A stretch of 64,000 nt of DNA from Nocardia sp. NBC_00508 (GTDB lineage Bacteria > Actinomycetota > Actinomycetes > Mycobacteriales > Mycobacteriaceae). Location: positions 372,001 through 436,000 of the forward strand of contig NZ_CP107852.1 of NCBI RefSeq assembly GCF_036346875.1. The letters are read 5' to 3'. The notes beneath the pieces were generated by a model, which did not search any database, was not told where the DNA came from, and worked only from the letters and a program-made list of their open reading frames with translations. Below, piece by piece: positions 16,794-25,884 of this stretch (within the stretch, counting starts at the first letter, position 1; the number at the start of each line of letters is the position of its first letter). A program made the position numbers and the translations under genes.

Positions 16794-17555
16794 TCAGGCG
16801 AGGGCGAGACGGCGCGCGACGAAGTCGGCGACCTCGGCGACGTGCTCGTCGAGATAGAAATGCCCGCCGGCAAACGTCGCCCGATCGAAGCCACCGCTGG
16901 TGTGCGCGCGCCATCCGTCGGACTGCTCGGGCCGCATCGTCGGGTCCTCGGTGCCGACCAGCGCCGCGATATCGGCACGCAGCGGATCGCCCGGCTGGTA
17001 GCGATAGGTCTCCACCGCCTGGTAGTCGGCGCGTACCGCGGGCAGGACGACTTCGGCGAGACTCGGTTCGGCGCGCAGCATCTCGAGCGGCGCCGGATCG
17101 GCGGCCAACCGGATCAGGTCGCCGATGAGCTCGTCGTCGGAGGCCAGGTGCAGTCGCTGTGTCTCCTCGAAGGTCGGCGCCGGGCGGCCGGACACGAACA
17201 GCGTGGCGATCGGCTGCCCGCCGCGTTCCAGCCTGCGCGCGGTCTCGAACGCCACGGTCGCGCCCATACTGTGCCCGAACAGCGACAACCGGCCGACCAC
17301 TCCCTGCGCGAGCACTTCCGTAGCGATCCGGTCGGCCAGTACACCGACGTCGGTGATCGGGTCCTCGCCCAACCGGTCCTGCCGCCCGGGGTATTGCACC
17401 GCGTGAACCGCCACACCCGCACCGAATCGCTGGGCCAGATCCCGATACGCCGTGGCCGGTCCGCCGCCGGGTGGGAAGCACAGTAGACGATGCCGCACGA
17501 CCGGCTCGGATCGCAACGTCCGCAACCACTCCGACTCGGTGAAGGTTCCAGCCAC
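16794..17555 (-). CDS. Type II thioesterase (alpha/beta hydrolase)
   Basis: The 253-residue protein has the TEII layout: LLCFPPGGGPATAYR near the N-terminus, VQYPGRQDR, the nucleophile elbow FGHSMGA with Ser96, and AGGHFYLDEH with the catalytic His. The GTG at 17555 is preceded by AAGGGAG at a good distance. Such enzymes remove stalled or mischarged acyl groups from carrier proteins of polyketide or non-ribosomal peptide synthases. No synthase gene lies in the window, so the partner must be encoded elsewhere or the gene is an orphan. Confidence 0.85.
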   Translation of the reverse strand: MAGTFTESEWLRTLRSEPVVRHRLLCFPPGGGPATAYRDLAQRFGAGVAVHAVQYPGRQDRLGEDPITDVGVLADRIATEVLAQGVVGRLSLFGHSMGATVAFETARRLERGGQPIATLFVSGRPAPTFEETQRLHLASDDELIGDLIRLAADPAPLEMLRAEPSLAEVVLPAVRADYQAVETYRYQPGDPLRADIAALVGTEDPTMRPEQSDGWRAHTSGGFDRATFAGGHFYLDEHVAEVADFVARRLALA

Positions 17556-17653
17556 GTTCGGTCTCCCTTGTCCGTCGTCCGTCCTGGCATCGGCCTGGAC
17601 CAGCCCACGGTAGTGCGTGCATTCCGTCCGGCGGCACGATACCGCCGCGGGCG

Positions 17654-20065
17654 TCAGAACCGTGGGATCGCCTTCGACGGGGTCAGCTTCACGTTGCCCG
17701 TCCAGTATTCGGAGTTCGCCATGGTCTGTAGAAGTTCCGAGGCTCGGGCGAGGTCGCCGGCGTTGGCGGCATGCAGATACTGGCCGGCGAGATGGGGCAT
17801 GATGAATCTGTTCATCAGCTGGCCACGTTCCTGGCTCCAGCCTTCGAACTGCGCAGGCAGCGGGTAGTCCGGGTTCGACTGCACGATGGCGCCCGCGGCG
17901 TCCCTGGTGATCGTGCTTCCTCCGGCGAGCGCCTCGATACCCCGGATCTTGTCTCGGGTCGGCGCGCGGAAGTAGTCCTGGAGATAGCCGCGTTCCTCGC
18001 GGGTCAGCTCGGATTCCGCGACGTGGTCGATGTAGCGGCGGTTCGCCAGCCGGTGTGCCGTCTGCTGGAACAAGGCCATGTTGGCGGGCGAGCGGCCCAG
18101 CTTGAGCACGGCGAGCGACGCGGCGGCCTCGCCGATGTACTTGTCGCCGTCCCACACGCTGGGCGCGAAGTTCTGCCGGTAGTTGTAGGCCCGGATCGCG
18201 TCGATGATCATCTCCTGATCGGTGAATCCCGCATCGATCAGCGAGCTGCCGAGATCGGTCAGCGAACCACCGCGATTGACGACGCGGTCGATGGCCGCGG
18301 CGGCGCTACGTGCCGTGTGCCGCCCGCGGTGCTCGCGGACCGCACTCCTGGCCGCCTCCATGAGCTGTTCGCGGGTCCGCATGTAGTTGACGTTCCAGCC
18401 CCTTTCGTTGATCAACGCGTTCGCTCGCCAACCCCCGAGCTCCGCGCGGTTGCGCAGGCGCGCGTGCGGGTCGAGCGGATTGCGCTTGTTGCCGAGCAGC
18501 ATTGCGGCGATCGGGTTGTTGTTGATGGTGTTGACGGCGGCGAGTCCGGTGATCAACCCGGCCCCGGACAGGGAATGCGACGCGCCACCGGGGCCCATCC
18601 CGAGGGCGGCGCCCGAGCCGCCGCCCTTGCCGCTGCCCGCGCCCTGCACGGCGAGCGAGAACCGATTGGCGATCCACTCGTTGCCCCGGCTGAGACCGGC
18701 GCTGAGCCGCTTCAACTGGAGGATGGCGACGACCTCGACGATCGCGCCGAGCACGAGCACCACCATCACTTGGCCGCGCGCTTCGCGGAACAGATTGCCC
18801 AAGAACAGGACATAGACCCCCAAAAAGATGGTGTAGGCCGCCATGCGCCCGGCCGCGACGAGGCTGTCCACGATATTGCGTACCAGAAAGGTCTGCGTCG
18901 GCCCGTACACGAAACCGCCCGCCGCGAATCCGAAGATCGACATGAAACCGTGGTAGACCGAATCCAGCGCGGCCCAAATGATCTTCAACCCGAGATAGAC
19001 GCCGAAGCACAGCAACACCGCGGCGCAGAACAGCAGCACCAGACCGGAACCGATCTGTCCGAAGCCCGGGTTGTCGGCCTTGGCGAAGGCGGCCGTGTCG
19101 CCGCAGGCGCGTAGGCCGTTCAGCACGCCGGAGTCCGTACCCGCCCGCACCCCCGCGGTCCAGGCGGCGGCGCAACGCGGCGACTCGTCCACGACGTGCC
19201 CGAAGTTCCACACCTGCACCGGCCGCCGCGCGAAGTTGTCCGCCAGATCGCCCTGCATCGTCGCGATCAGCTGGTCGGGATTCGGCGCGGCGTTGCCGTT
19301 CAGCCCCGCGGCGACCGAGATGCCCAGGTCACGGCCCTGCGCCAGCAGGCCGTGCGACGACAACACGTCCGCGAGCGGCTCGGCGAGGAAGACCGGACCG
19401 AGCACCGCGACGCCCAACATCGTCGCGATCTGCATGGTGGCTTTGGCGTGGTAGCCGCGCAGCACGAACCAGCCGACGAAGAACGCCCCGATCGCCGCCG
19501 CGACCGTCATCAGGATCGGCGTGGCGATCTGACCGGTGAGGCTGTCGGCGACTCCGGTCAGCGCCCGCCCGAACGGATCGAGCCACTGAAAGCTGATCAC
19601 GAAGCCGATCGCCCACACCGCGGTGGTCACGATCACCATGTATCCGATGAACTCCAGGCCGAGCACGGTCGACACCACTGTCTCGATTGGATCGAAGAGG
19701 CTGCCATCGCTACTGGCGAACAGGTAGTCGGACAGCCGGACACCGGCGGAGTCCCGAATGTTCATCCAGCCCAGTGCATCGATGCTGGAGCTCGCCGCGG
19801 TCCCGCTATCCACCAAAGCCATCGCGGTGGCCCCGACGACACCGGGAAAGACGAGCAGCACGAAGACGAACGCCAGCAAGTACACCACCCGGCGTCGTAC
19901 CCGGGACACGCCCACCCACGCGCGCCACCGCATCAGAACAACGCGCAGTCGCCAACGCGCCGGGTCCCAGAAGGCCATCTCGCAGGCTGTCCACGAACGC
20001 CGCGCTCCTGGGTTCGACACCGTCGCAACGGCACCTATAGCGGTTCGGGGAAGCTTCGGCGGCAC
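17654..20065 (-). CDS. Large polytopic protein resembling a conjugation (VirB6/TrbL-like) channel
   Basis: The product is about 803 residues with eight or more membrane helices in the first 500 (for example YLLAFVFVLLVFPGVVGA and IGSGLVLLFCAAVLLCFGVYLG), a conserved-looking core FGFAAGGFVYGPTQTFLVRNIVDS, then a Gly-rich linker and a helical, charged cytoplasmic half. The core and the periplasmic loop with cysteines (PRCAAAW, LRACGDT) recall the membrane channel proteins of actinobacterial conjugative plasmids and integrative elements. That assignment is from memory of the family. The GTG at 20065 with GGAAAG upstream is preferred; the frame is open to 20227 and an ATG at 19978 is also possible. 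A small coiled-coil gene lies upstream. Confidence 0.6.
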   Translation of the reverse strand: MPPKLPRTAIGAVATVSNPGARRSWTACEMAFWDPARWRLRVVLMRWRAWVGVSRVRRRVVYLLAFVFVLLVFPGVVGATAMALVDSGTAASSSIDALGWMNIRDSAGVRLSDYLFASSDGSLFDPIETVVSTVLGLEFIGYMVIVTTAVWAIGFVISFQWLDPFGRALTGVADSLTGQIATPILMTVAAAIGAFFVGWFVLRGYHAKATMQIATMLGVAVLGPVFLAEPLADVLSSHGLLAQGRDLGISVAAGLNGNAAPNPDQLIATMQGDLADNFARRPVQVWNFGHVVDESPRCAAAWTAGVRAGTDSGVLNGLRACGDTAAFAKADNPGFGQIGSGLVLLFCAAVLLCFGVYLGLKIIWAALDSVYHGFMSIFGFAAGGFVYGPTQTFLVRNIVDSLVAAGRMAAYTIFLGVYVLFLGNLFREARGQVMVVLVLGAIVEVVAILQLKRLSAGLSRGNEWIANRFSLAVQGAGSGKGGGSGAALGMGPGGASHSLSGAGLITGLAAVNTINNNPIAAMLLGNKRNPLDPHARLRNRAELGGWRANALINERGWNVNYMRTREQLMEAARSAVREHRGRHTARSAAAAIDRVVNRGGSLTDLGSSLIDAGFTDQEMIIDAIRAYNYRQNFAPSVWDGDKYIGEAAASLAVLKLGRSPANMALFQQTAHRLANRRYIDHVAESELTREERGYLQDYFRAPTRDKIRGIEALAGGSTITRDAAGAIVQSNPDYPLPAQFEGWSQERGQLMNRFIMPHLAGQYLHAANAGDLARASELLQTMANSEYWTGNVKLTPSKAIPRF

Positions 20066-20502
20066 GGCATCGGTTCTTTCCGGTTGAGAATCGGTCAGCC
20101 GGGATCGATGAATCGCCAGCACATTCCGTCCGGCGATGTTATGTTCCGCGGAAATGCGAACCGAGAGATACAACCAGCGTGATCGCAATCGCGGGTCGGC
20201 GCTGCGCAGTCTCTCCGCTCTTCGCACGTCTCCGGAGCCGCTGCCCTACCGGAGGACGGAACAATCAACCATTCGAAGCTCCCGCACGGCACCGTGCTCC
20301 AGCAGCCATGAGAACGCGGCGCTGCCATCTGCACCCGACACCTGTGCCGTAGGTCGGCAGGACCGCGAAAAAGCGCTCCGCCGAGCGACTACACAGACCA
20401 CGCACCGATCAGGGTGGTGAAGGTTTGCAAGATGGTCGATCGCGGCGTGACGTTCGACAAAGCATCCCCGGCCCGAGGGGCGCGCAGGTCAGACCAGGCG
20501 GA
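20066..20502. other. Gene-poor gap upstream of the channel gene
   Basis: No open frame in this 437-base stretch looks like a real gene and no tRNA-like fold was seen. Base composition is visibly less GC-rich than the surroundings, in line with transferred DNA. The promoter of the channel gene probably lies here if it is not co-transcribed with the coiled-coil gene. Confidence 0.4.
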
Positions 20503-21048
20503 TCAGGAGTCACCGAGGGGGGTTCGCGCCAGCCGTTGTTCCAGTTCGGCGATCCGCTGCCGGTAACCGTCCAATTCGCTGAGATGCGAATCCATTTCGT
20601 GGGTCAGCTGCGCGATCCGTCCGAGATAGCGGTGCGCGGGGCGATCGGTCCAGTAGTCGCCGGCGCGTCCGTACTCCACCGCACGATCGACGTCGGCCGC
20701 GGGGACACCCGCGGCGATCGCGTCCGTGGTCGCGGCCGCCAGCGCCGCCTCGAGCTGCTCCAAGCGCAGTCGCGTTGCCTGGTCGTGGCCTTTCCGCCCG
20801 CCGAGCGCGGCGCGTTCGGCGGCGAGATCCTGGATTTCCCGCAAGTACCCGGCGTTCTGGGCGTCCTGCACGGCCATCAGTTGGTAGTCGTGTTTGATCG
20901 GCGCCTGGCGAACCTGGTCCGGGATCAGCGCGGTACGCGGCTGCATATCGTTCCCGAAGGCCGGGATTCGTTCCCGCCCAGGGGAGTTCCTCTTCGTCCG
21001 CGTCGTCGGCACCGTGTACTCTGCACTGCCGGCATAGGTGTTCGTCAT
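20503..21048 (-). CDS. Small coiled-coil protein of unknown function
   Basis: The 181-residue protein has a polar, basic N-terminus, then two coiled-coil stretches: about 75-105 (REIQDLAAERAAL, LRLEQLEAALAA) and about 145-175 (HEMDSHLSELDGYRQRIAELEQRL). The middle contains DRAVEYGRAGDYWTDRPAHRYLGRI. No known domain is recognised. It lies upstream of and in the same direction as the conjugation-like channel gene, separated by 437 bases, and may be its partner. Confidence 0.55.
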   Translation of the reverse strand: MTNTYAGSAEYTVPTTRTKRNSPGRERIPAFGNDMQPRTALIPDQVRQAPIKHDYQLMAVQDAQNAGYLREIQDLAAERAALGGRKGHDQATRLRLEQLEAALAAATTDAIAAGVPAADVDRAVEYGRAGDYWTDRPAHRYLGRIAQLTHEMDSHLSELDGYRQRIAELEQRLARTPLGDS

Positions 21049-21562
21049 CGTCGCTCGACCTCACATATCAGTGCCGCGTGGTGCGGTGCGGCCAGTCATG
21101 CTCTAGCCCTGTGTCCGCGCGCGGCGGACAGGTCATCGGATTCACGCGCTGTTTTCCGCGCCGTGAACCGCGGTGCAGCACCTGGACATATTGACCGAAT
21201 TCATGCGCCGTGTCGCATGCCGCTATCCTCACTGGCGAGAAGACCGGTAGGACAGCCTTTTTCACGTGTTTGTCGGCACTCCTTTCGCAATCGCGCCGAA
21301 ACGTATCCGCAATCGCATGGTCGCAGCCTCCGTGCTCTCGCCGGCGCGGCACCGACGGCGACGGGATTCCGGCGGCGATGGCTCCGGCACTGCGTGCCAC
21401 CGCACGCCCGTGTACCAGCGAAGCAGCCCCCATCCCGATCCGCAACGCCGCAGGTGGCGCCGGAGATCGGCGGCGCAACGGGGCAGTCGTGACCGCCCCG
21501 CGCCCGCCCGAAGATCAACCGCGGCACGAGGGTGCTCCGGCACAGCAACTACGCTGAAGCGA
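21049..21562. other. Gene-poor gap with reduced GC content
   Basis: About 510 bases without a convincing gene. Several short open frames run on both strands but lack plausible starts, composition or recognisable motifs. The 3' end holds the -10-like TACGCT of the CoA-transferase gene. With the gap at 20066-20502 it frames the coiled-coil gene in lower-GC DNA. Confidence 0.4.
21550..21555 (+). promoter_or_regulatory. Probable -10 element of the CoA-transferase gene
   Basis: TACGCT lies seven bases before the GTG at 21563, which selects that start and suggests a leaderless message. Confidence 0.4.
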
Positions 21563-22903
21563 GTGAACACGCACGCACGGCTCGTCCATGACTACGAGGC
21601 CGGTATCGGTGTCACCGCCTCGCTTATCTCCCCCGCGCCCGATCCGGGTAACAATCTCGCCGCGACATTACCGGTCTGGGCGCTGGCCGCCGGTTCGGTC
21701 GCGACGCTGACGGCGGCGGCGAACCGCATGCGCGAGGCGCGTGGCCTCGACCAGGTAGCGCACCGCATCGACCCCGCCCGCATCACCTCGGCCTTCGCCA
21801 GCGAGAAGCTGCTACGCGTCGGCGGCCGAGGACCGATGCTGTTCACCGACCTGTCCGGGTTCTTCCCCACGTTCGACGGCTGGGTTCGCACGCACGCCAA
21901 CTATCCGCACCACCGCGCTCGGCTGCTCGCCGCCCTCGGTCTGCCCGCGTCCGCGCCCGTCGACTTGGCCGTCGCCCAGATGGCCATGAGCCGCGCCTCG
22001 GATCTGGAGGATCAGGCCGCCGCCCACGGCGCGATCGCGGTCCGGGTCCGCACCGAGCAGGAGTGGGCCGCGAGCCCGCAGGGACAGGCCGCCGCCGCGG
22101 GCCCCGTGGTGGCGATCGCACCGCGCGCCGACCGCGGTGAGCCCGGGCTGCCGTCGGGCGCAGCGCCTTTGCAGCCACTGCGGGGCTTGCGTGTGCTCGA
22201 CCTGACCCGGGTGATCGCGGGTCCGGTCGCGACGCGGGCGCTGGCGTTGCTCGGCGCCGAAGTCCTGCGGGTCGATCCGCCGCAGCTGCCCGAGATCCCG
22301 TGGCAGTACGCGGACACCTGCCAGGGCAAACGCTCCACGCTGGTGGACCTGCGCGCGAACCGGATCGATGACCTGCTCGCCTCCGCGGACGTACTGATCA
22401 CCGGCTACCGTCCGGGCGCGTTGGAGCGCATCGGCGTGCACGCCGCAAGCCGTCCCGGCCTCGTCCACGGCCGGGTGTCCGCGTGGGGTGAGACCGGTCC
22501 CTGGGGCGGACACCGCGGCTTCGACAGCATCGTGCAGGCCGCCTCCGGCATATCAATCCTCGAAGGCGCGCCCGCGCTACCCGGTGCGCTGCCCGCTCAG
22601 GCGCTGGACCACGCGTCGGGCTATCTGCTCGCCGCGGGCGTGATCGATGCACTGGTCGCCCGCAGCGCGGACGGCGTCGGCCGGGACGTGCGCGTCGCGC
22701 TGGCGCGCACCGCGGCCTGGTTGCTCGACGCGCCGGACCGCACGCCGCGTCATCCCAAGGCCGCGGCGCCGAGTCCGGCGGAGGTGGTCCAGCACGGACA
22801 GGTCGTCACCGCGACGCCCGCTCTCGCCGAATACCCGGATTACGCCTGGCCCGCGCCCGTCTACGGCGCGGATCACCCCGCTTGGCCGCTGCCGACGCAT
22901 TGA
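21563..22903 (+). CDS. CaiB/BaiF-family (class III) CoA-transferase
   Basis: The 446-residue protein has a partial N-terminal copy of the fold, then the canonical start of the family at about residue 205: LRGLRVLDLTRVIAGPVATRALALLGAEVLRVDPP, followed by GKRSTLVDLR, DVLITGYRPGALERIG and VSAWGETGPWGGHRGFDSIVQAASG. This two-part layout is seen in actinobacterial CoA-transferase proteins of this length. It would move CoA between carboxylic acids; the substrate is unknown. A strong hairpin terminator follows at 22912. Confidence 0.85.
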   Translation: MNTHARLVHDYEAGIGVTASLISPAPDPGNNLAATLPVWALAAGSVATLTAAANRMREARGLDQVAHRIDPARITSAFASEKLLRVGGRGPMLFTDLSGFFPTFDGWVRTHANYPHHRARLLAALGLPASAPVDLAVAQMAMSRASDLEDQAAAHGAIAVRVRTEQEWAASPQGQAAAAGPVVAIAPRADRGEPGLPSGAAPLQPLRGLRVLDLTRVIAGPVATRALALLGAEVLRVDPPQLPEIPWQYADTCQGKRSTLVDLRANRIDDLLASADVLITGYRPGALERIGVHAASRPGLVHGRVSAWGETGPWGGHRGFDSIVQAASGISILEGAPALPGALPAQALDHASGYLLAAGVIDALVARSADGVGRDVRVALARTAAWLLDAPDRTPRHPKAAAPSPAEVVQHGQVVTATPALAEYPDYAWPAPVYGADHPAWPLPTH

Positions 22904-22911
22904 CGGTCCCG

Positions 22912-22947
22912 CCGGGGCGCCGCGAAAAATCCTTTGCGGCGCTCCGG
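22912..22947 (+). terminator. Hairpin terminator after the CoA-transferase gene
   Basis: Two 12-base arms (22912-22923 and 22936-22947) pair with one G-U, around a 12-base A/T-rich loop. It begins nine bases after the stop codon and lies before the MFS gene. Confidence 0.65.
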
Positions 22948-22990
22948 TGACGGGCGGTGAAATGGTGCTCCTCGCGTCGTCTGAACTGGC

Positions 22991-24577
22991 ATGACGCTCA
23001 CCGACACCATTTCGGAAGGAACCCGCGCCGTGGACACCACGCTCGACCGCGTCGCCGAGCCGCTGGCCGGCCGGCGGGAGTGGATCGGGCTCGGCGTGCT
23101 CGCGCTCGCCTGCCTGGTCTACGCGATGGACATGACGGTCCTGCACCTCGCCGTGCCGATGATCAGCGCCGAACTGCATCCGACCAGCTCGCAGCTGCTG
23201 TGGATCATCGACGTCTACGGGTTCATGGTGGCCGGGCTGCTGGTCACCATGGGCACACTCGGCGACCGGATCGGCAGGCGCAGGCTGCTCATGGCGGGCG
23301 CCGCGGCGTTCGCGGTGGTGTCGCTGGTCGCGGCGTTCGCCCCGAGCGCGGAGCTGCTGATCGCCTGCCGCGCACTGCAAGGGGTCGCGGGCGCGACGCT
23401 CGCGCCGTCGACACTGTCGCTGCTGTTCAGCATGTTCCGGGACGCCAAGCAGCGGTCGGTGGCGGTCGGCGTGTGGGTCGGCGCGTTCTCCACGGGCGGC
23501 GCGGTCGGCCCGCTGTTCGGCGGCGTCTTGCTGGAACGGTTCTGGTGGGGGTCGGTGTTCCTGCTCGCGGTGCCGGTCATGGCGCTGCTGCTGATCCTGG
23601 GGCCGAAGGTGCTTCCGGAGTACCGCGACCCGGACGCGGGGCGCTTGGATCCGCTCAGCGCCGGGCTGTGCGTGGCCGCGATGATCGCGCTGGTGTTCGG
23701 CATGAAGAAGATCGCCCAGGACGGGCTCGGCGTGGGCGCGGTGCTCGCCGTCGTCGCCGGTCTGGTCGTCGGGTTCGTGTTCGTTCGCCGCCAGCTCGGC
23801 AGTTCGCACCCGATGCTCGACCTGCGCTTGTTCCGGCTCGGCACGTTCCGGATCGCGCTGCTGATCAACGTGGTCGGGGTCTTCGTCGCGTTCGGCTATT
23901 TCCTGTTCGTAGCGCAGTACTTCCAGCTGGTGCTGGGGCTGTCGCCGCTGGCGGCCGGCTTGGTGATGGCCCCGTCCGGCCTCGGGTTCATCGTCGGCTC
24001 GCAGCTGGCTCCGCGCATCGTCCGGGTGGTGCGCCCGGCCTACCTGATCGGCTCCGGCCTGGCGGCCTCGGCCGTCGGCCTGCTGCTGATGACCCGGGTC
24101 GGCGTGACCGGCGGCGTGCTGCTCGCAGTGGCCGCCTCGGTGATCATCGCGCTGGGATTGGCGCCGGTGTTCGGCATCACCACCGAACTGATCGTCGGCT
24201 CGGCGCCACAGGAACAGGCAGGCGCCGCCGCCGGAGTCTCCGAAACCGGCGCGGAACTCGGTGGTGCCCTTGGCATTTCGATCCTCGGCAGCATCAGCGT
24301 CGCGCTCTACCGCGGCGATCTCGCCGGCTCGCTGCCCGCCGGGGTCCCGGCCGGGGCCGAGCGATCCGTGCGCGACACTCTCGGCGCCGCCGCGCACACC
24401 GCCGCCACGCTGCCCGGTGAACTGGGCGAGGCGGTGCTGCTGGCCGCGCGGCACGCGTTCCTGCACGGCGTACAGGTCACCGCGGGCATCGCCGCCGTGG
24501 CAGCACTGACGCTGTCGGTGGTCGCGGTGCTTCGCCTGCGCCACATCCCCGCTGGGGAACCGACGAGCGAGGACTGA
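22991..24577 (+). CDS. MFS exporter, DHA2 (14-helix) family
   Basis: The 528-residue protein is rich in membrane helices, with the DHA2 signatures LVYAMDMTVLHLAVP in helix 1, motif A GTLGDRIGRRRLL after helix 2, and motif C-like VGPLFGGVLLERFWWGSVF. About fourteen helices fit the length, and an extended loop before the last helix (LYRGDLAGSLPAG...) is usual for the EmrB/QacA group. It is expected to export drugs or dyes with protons. The ATG at 22991 lies after the terminator of the CoA-transferase gene. Confidence 0.88.
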   Translation: MTLTDTISEGTRAVDTTLDRVAEPLAGRREWIGLGVLALACLVYAMDMTVLHLAVPMISAELHPTSSQLLWIIDVYGFMVAGLLVTMGTLGDRIGRRRLLMAGAAAFAVVSLVAAFAPSAELLIACRALQGVAGATLAPSTLSLLFSMFRDAKQRSVAVGVWVGAFSTGGAVGPLFGGVLLERFWWGSVFLLAVPVMALLLILGPKVLPEYRDPDAGRLDPLSAGLCVAAMIALVFGMKKIAQDGLGVGAVLAVVAGLVVGFVFVRRQLGSSHPMLDLRLFRLGTFRIALLINVVGVFVAFGYFLFVAQYFQLVLGLSPLAAGLVMAPSGLGFIVGSQLAPRIVRVVRPAYLIGSGLAASAVGLLLMTRVGVTGGVLLAVAASVIIALGLAPVFGITTELIVGSAPQEQAGAAAGVSETGAELGGALGISILGSISVALYRGDLAGSLPAGVPAGAERSVRDTLGAAAHTAATLPGELGEAVLLAARHAFLHGVQVTAGIAAVAALTLSVVAVLRLRHIPAGEPTSED

Positions 24578-24643
24578 GTGAGCGTCCGGCAACTTCCTTC
24601 TGCCAGTCCGTTTCCCGGCTGGGTAGCGGGTATGAAGGAGACT

Positions 24644-25153
24644 GTGACAACAGAGCTGACTGTGTTCTCCGATTACTGGCAGATCCACCTCCTCGATAGC
24701 GACTCGTCCACCGAAGTGACTGACCACTGGTTGGATTCCGCACTGCTCGACTACTTGGCGCTGGCGGACGACGCGATCGGCATCTGTACCGGGGTCAACG
24801 ATCACGTCACCGTCACCATCGACGTGACCGACGGCCCCCCTGCCGATGACAAGGACGCCTTCGACACTGTGACGGAGTGCAGCCTCCGAGCCGACTCCGG
24901 CACGTTGCGGCTCACCTCTCCGACCTACGGCGAGAACGACGGCGATCTGGTGACGGTTCCGACGGGGTGGCTGCGGTTGCGTGTGTCCCTGACCAGGTCG
25001 ATCGATGATGAGGAATACGACGAGGACTCGGACGATCCCGCCGATCGGCGACACATCCGGATTCAGTGCTGGCCCGCCGAACCCAGCGACGCTGTCTTGG
25101 TCAAGGGATGGAATTCCGACACAGGCTCATTCCACCCGGCACGGACGGACTGA
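24644..25153 (+). CDS. Hypothetical acidic protein
   Basis: The 169-residue protein (GTG at 24644 with AAGGAG five bases upstream; longer in-frame starts at 24578 and 24632 exist) is acidic and beta-rich, beginning VTTELTVFSDYWQIHLLDSD. It contains GICTGVNDHVTVTIDVTD and a very acidic stretch DDEEYDEDSDD before RRHIRIQCWPAEP. No signal peptide or membrane segment is visible. The composition recalls small immunity or phage-type proteins, but no family is recognised. It lies 66 bases after the MFS gene. Confidence 0.6.
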   Translation: MTTELTVFSDYWQIHLLDSDSSTEVTDHWLDSALLDYLALADDAIGICTGVNDHVTVTIDVTDGPPADDKDAFDTVTECSLRADSGTLRLTSPTYGENDGDLVTVPTGWLRLRVSLTRSIDDEEYDEDSDDPADRRHIRIQCWPAEPSDAVLVKGWNSDTGSFHPARTD

Positions 25154-25197
25154 GTTCCCTCGGCGCCGAGTTCGCCGCCCCGAGGTCCGGCCCGCTC

Positions 25198-25767
25198 CTA
25201 GCCTGCGCTCAGGGCGGCCACCGCCTGCGCAAGCCGGTTCCCGTCCGGAAGTTTCGCCTCCGGAGCGATGGTCTGCAGGATGCCGAGTCCCTGCACGAGC
25301 ACGAAATACAGCTCCGCGATCGCCTCGGCCTGGTCCTCGGTCAAGTGCGGGTGCGCCTCCCGCAGCGCGTCCGCCATATCGCCATAGGCCCCGGACAGGC
25401 TCTCGGCGAAGAACTTTTGCGATTCCGGCGACCGAGCGACGCGCACCAGGTTCTCCAGGCTCGCCAGCATGCTGTCGCGATTGTCGGTGAATACCGCGGG
25501 CATCGAATTCCACAGTGCGACGAACGCGGCCAGCGGCGCGGCGCCGCCGCCCTGCCGGATCAACGCCTCCATGCTGTCGCCGATCGCGGTGCCCAGACCG
25601 TCGGTCAGCGCCTCGGTGATCAACTGTTCCTTGGATCCGAAGTGGTAGCCGATCGCCGCCAGGCTCACCCCGGCGGCGGCGGCGATGTCCCGGGCCGTGG
25701 CCTTGGCGACGCCGCGCTCGACGATGACTTTTCGCGCTCCCGCCAGTAGATCCTCGCGATTTCCCAT
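25198..25767 (-). CDS. TetR-family regulator
   Basis: The HTH is REDLLAGARKVIVERGVAKATARDIAAAAGVSLAAIGYHFGSKEQLI at residues 4-50. The C-terminal domain (LYFVLVQGLGILQTIAPEAKLPDG) is of the usual length. The ATG at 25767 begins MGNRED; a GTG six bases upstream is possible. It has no ribosome site, and an imperfect palindrome lies 16 bases upstream, so autoregulation is likely. It is divergent from the nucleoside hydrolase gene, which is a possible target. Confidence 0.8.
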   Translation of the reverse strand: MGNREDLLAGARKVIVERGVAKATARDIAAAAGVSLAAIGYHFGSKEQLITEALTDGLGTAIGDSMEALIRQGGGAAPLAAFVALWNSMPAVFTDNRDSMLASLENLVRVARSPESQKFFAESLSGAYGDMADALREAHPHLTEDQAEAIAELYFVLVQGLGILQTIAPEAKLPDGNRLAQAVAALSAG

Positions 25768-25782
25768 GTGCACAGGCTACAT

Positions 25783-25806
25783 CGTCTTAGACAAATGTAC
25801 GAGACG
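25783..25806. promoter_or_regulatory. Palindrome, probable TetR operator
   Basis: An imperfect inverted repeat, CGTCTTAGAC on one arm and GTACGAGACG on the other with a four-base AAAT centre, pairs 7 of 10 positions. It lies between the divergent TetR and nucleoside hydrolase genes. Confidence 0.5.
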
Positions 25807-25872
25807 GCTGTACCAACTATCGCCACCATCGAGCAATCGACACCTCGGCGCGGGGACAGCGCGCGGGATGGC

Positions 25873-25878
25873 TAGTCT
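25873..25878 (+). promoter_or_regulatory. Probable -10 element of the nucleoside hydrolase gene
   Basis: TAGTCT lies six bases before the GTG at 25885 without a ribosome site, indicating a leaderless start. Confidence 0.4.
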
Positions 25879-25884
25879 CGTCCT

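Noticed and set aside
22577..25054. An 825-codon minus-strand frame opposite the MFS and neighbouring genes
   Set aside because: His/Arg/Gln-rich shadow of GC-rich coding DNA; the plus strand carries clear MFS motifs.
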